Shown here in pieces: positions 24,236 through 25,209 of a DNA stretch of 25,209 nucleotides (position 1 is its first letter; each line of letters opens with the position of its first letter). Below the pieces are notes generated by a model. The model was given only the letters and a program-made list of their open reading frames with translations, did no database searches and was not told the DNA's origin. Origin of the DNA: an uncultured Parasphingopyxis sp. (lineage in GTDB: Bacteria; Pseudomonadota; Alphaproteobacteria; Sphingomonadales; Sphingomonadaceae); assembly GCA_905479515.1 (NCBI GenBank), contig CAJQMX010000292.1:1-25209 (forward strand), read 5' to 3'. A program made the position numbers and the translations under genes.

Positions 24236-24314
24236 TGCGGCCAGTTCGCGCGCGAAAGACGCAGGCTGGCACGCATCGGCCAGGCAGTCCTTCGTATTGT
24301 TTTAGCCCGGGCGA

Positions 24315-24521
24315 TTATTCCAAGAGCCGGGTCCGGATGGTTGCGAGGTCCTCGTCCGTGACGCCCAGCGTGTTCCGGACATAATTTTCGACGCTGCCCT
24401 GCTCGGATTCCATCTCGTTCAAGGCCGCCTCAAGATATCGCGGGTCAGAGCGCATCAGGGGCGTGACCAGTTCAGGCGGAAGTTTGGCAAGGAAGGCATA
24501 GGGACTATCCGGGTCGATCGT
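24315..24521 (-). pseudogene. C-terminus of a tyrosine-phosphatase-like gene cut by IS3 element
   Basis: A minus-strand frame of 68 codons ends in TAA (24315-24317) and is open to the left end of the IS3 element. The segment reads PYAFLAKLPPELVTPLMRSD, then RYLEAALNEMESEQGSVENY and LGVTDEDLATIRTRLLE. This matches the C-terminal end of the tyrosine/serine phosphatase family in which the last helices carry G(S)xxxYLRxxLGVxxxxxxxLRxxLLE. The catalytic part (HCxxGKDRT) would lie on the far side of the insertion, outside the window. It is convergent with the histidine kinase gene. The family match is from memory of the pattern. Confidence 0.6.
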
Positions 24522-24587
24522 TGAGATGGTCCCAGAAAACTGAACAGTGAGCTAAGGTATATCCCGAACGAGTAAGGGATATCCAAC

Positions 24588-24866
24588 ATGGGACGAAAGA
24601 GACGCAAGTTCACCGACAATTTCAAGGCGCAGGTGGCGCTTGAGGCGCTGCGCGGAGATCGCACGATCCAGGAGATTGCGGCGAGGCATAATGTGCTGCC
24701 GACACAGGTGAGTGCCTGGAAGAAGCAAGCTGTTGAAGGAATGGCGGACGTGTTTGCCAAGGGCGGCGGCAATGACGACCGGGAGGCCGAGGTTAAAGAG
24801 CTCCACGCCAAGATCGGGAGGTTGGCGGTCGAGAATGATTTTTTAGCCAAAGGGCTCAAGCTATGA
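24588..24866 (+). CDS. IS3-family transposase orfA
   Basis: This 92-residue helix-turn-helix protein recognises the element ends. It begins MGRKRRKFTDNFKAQVALEA, with the HTH TIQEIAARHNVLPTQVSAWK at about 26-45 and a leucine-zipper-like coiled coil at about 63-90 (EVKELHAKIGRLAVENDFLA). AAGGGA lies upstream of ATG 24588. Its stop overlaps the orfB start as ATGA, and a slippery heptamer eight codons before the stop allows an OrfAB fusion. Confidence 0.9.
   Translation: MGRKRRKFTDNFKAQVALEALRGDRTIQEIAARHNVLPTQVSAWKKQAVEGMADVFAKGGGNDDREAEVKELHAKIGRLAVENDFLAKGLKL
24839..24845 (+). other. Programmed -1 frameshift site T TTT TTA
   Basis: In the orfA frame the codons read GAT TTT TTA, giving the classical slippery heptamer T TTT TTA. 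After a one-base backward slip the frame stays open through AGC CAA AGG into orfB, producing the OrfAB transposase known for IS3 elements. Confidence 0.7.
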
Positions 24867-25209
24867 GCCCCGGCGACCGACGCGACATGATCGAACCCGA
24901 TCACCCGAAGTTGAGCCTGAGCGCGCAGTGCCGCGTGCTGAACATCAGCCGGTCAACGCTCTACTACCGGCCGCTGCCGGCGAGCGAAGAGACATTGGCG
25001 TTGATGAAATCGATCGACAAGCTGTTCACAAAGTATCCGTTCTTCGGCAGTCGCCAGATCGCGGTCAGCCTGGCGCGGGATGGCGTCAAAGCCGGTCGCC
25101 ACCGTGTCCGCCGCCTGATGCGACTGATGGGCCTGGAGGCAGTATACAAGCGGCCAAAGACGAGCCAGCCGCATCCGGCCCATCCGGTCTTCCCTTACTT
25201 GCTGAAGGG
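24863..25209 (+). CDS. IS3-family transposase orfB, partial
   Basis: This frame runs from ATG 24863, overlapping the orfA stop, to the window edge. The visible 115 residues include the N-terminal SLSAQCRVLNISRSTLYYRP and the HTH_21 region YPFFGSRQIAVSLARDGVKA with RRLMRLMGLEAVYKRPKTSQ. The DDE catalytic core lies beyond the window. In the cell it is expected mainly as the C-terminal part of the OrfAB fusion. Confidence 0.88.
   Translation, partial: MSPGDRRDMIEPDHPKLSLSAQCRVLNISRSTLYYRPLPASEETLALMKSIDKLFTKYPFFGSRQIAVSLARDGVKAGRHRVRRLMRLMGLEAVYKRPKTSQPHPAHPVFPYLLK

Larger units (their letters stand above)
24522..25209 (+). mobile_element. IS3-family element, right part outside window
   Basis: It starts near 24522-24527 (TGAGATGG or TGGTCCCAG), where the phosphatase-like frame is broken, and contains the standard overlapping orfA and orfB with a slippery site. 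The right end is not in the window. The exact left end was not fixed by an inverted repeat. Confidence 0.7.

Noticed and set aside
1..25209. tRNA, rRNA or CRISPR arrays
   Set aside because: No cloverleaf, rRNA segment or regularly spaced repeat was recognised on reading either strand; a covariance search was not possible.

Overview
The window looks like alphaproteobacterial chromosome. The gene families and the types of insertion sequence (IS630, IS481-like, IS110, IS6, IS3) fit a marine or hydrocarbon-associated member such as a Hyphomonadaceae or sphingomonad-like organism. This taxonomic guess is inference from gene content; no rRNA or marker gene is present. By eye the right part (about 20.1-24.3 kb) is more GC-rich than the metabolic genes at 0.4-6 kb and 10.3-18.9 kb.

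Layout. (1) 1-5.9 kb: a MarR-type regulator (cut by the window edge) is divergent from a tightly coupled four-gene operon of alpha/beta hydrolase, hotdog thioesterase, lipoprotein membrane-fusion protein and RND pump. Every junction in the operon is an ATGA overlap. (2) 5.9-10.2 kb: an insertion-sequence graveyard. It holds an IS630 element cut by an IS481-like element with a premature stop, then an intact-looking IS110 gene with a structured leader, then a decayed IS6 transposase. A short reading-frame remnant lies at its left edge. (3) 10.35-18.84 kb: an alkane or alkyl-chain oxidation island. It has a TetR regulator, a convergent minus-strand run of TonB-dependent receptor, AlkJ-like GMC alcohol dehydrogenase and AlkK-like acyl-CoA ligase, and a divergent CYP153-type P450 with its 2Fe-2S ferredoxin. 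(4) 18.9-20.1 kb: an IS3 tail remnant and a second IS630 element whose transposase carries an in-frame 12-residue insertion made by a palindrome. (5) 20.1-24.2 kb: EF-hand protein, fatty-acid-hydroxylase/sterol-desaturase-type membrane enzyme, a secreted repeat protein, and a divergent OmpR-type response regulator and histidine kinase pair. (6) 24.3-25.2 kb: the C-terminal end of a tyrosine-phosphatase-like gene interrupted by an IS3-family element that runs off the window.

How it works together. The island could import a hydrophobic substrate (TonB receptor), hydroxylate it terminally (CYP153 plus ferredoxin), oxidise the alcohol (GMC enzyme) and activate the acid as a CoA ester (AlkK-like ligase). 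A ferredoxin reductase and an aldehyde dehydrogenase are not present here and would have to be supplied elsewhere. The divergent receptor/P450 promoter region holds a 21-bp tandem repeat overlapping a plausible P450 promoter, and the receptor leader can form two mutually exclusive hairpins around its ribosome binding site. Both are candidate control points. The IS elements on both sides suggest the island was acquired or rearranged by transposition, although no intact composite transposon is visible.
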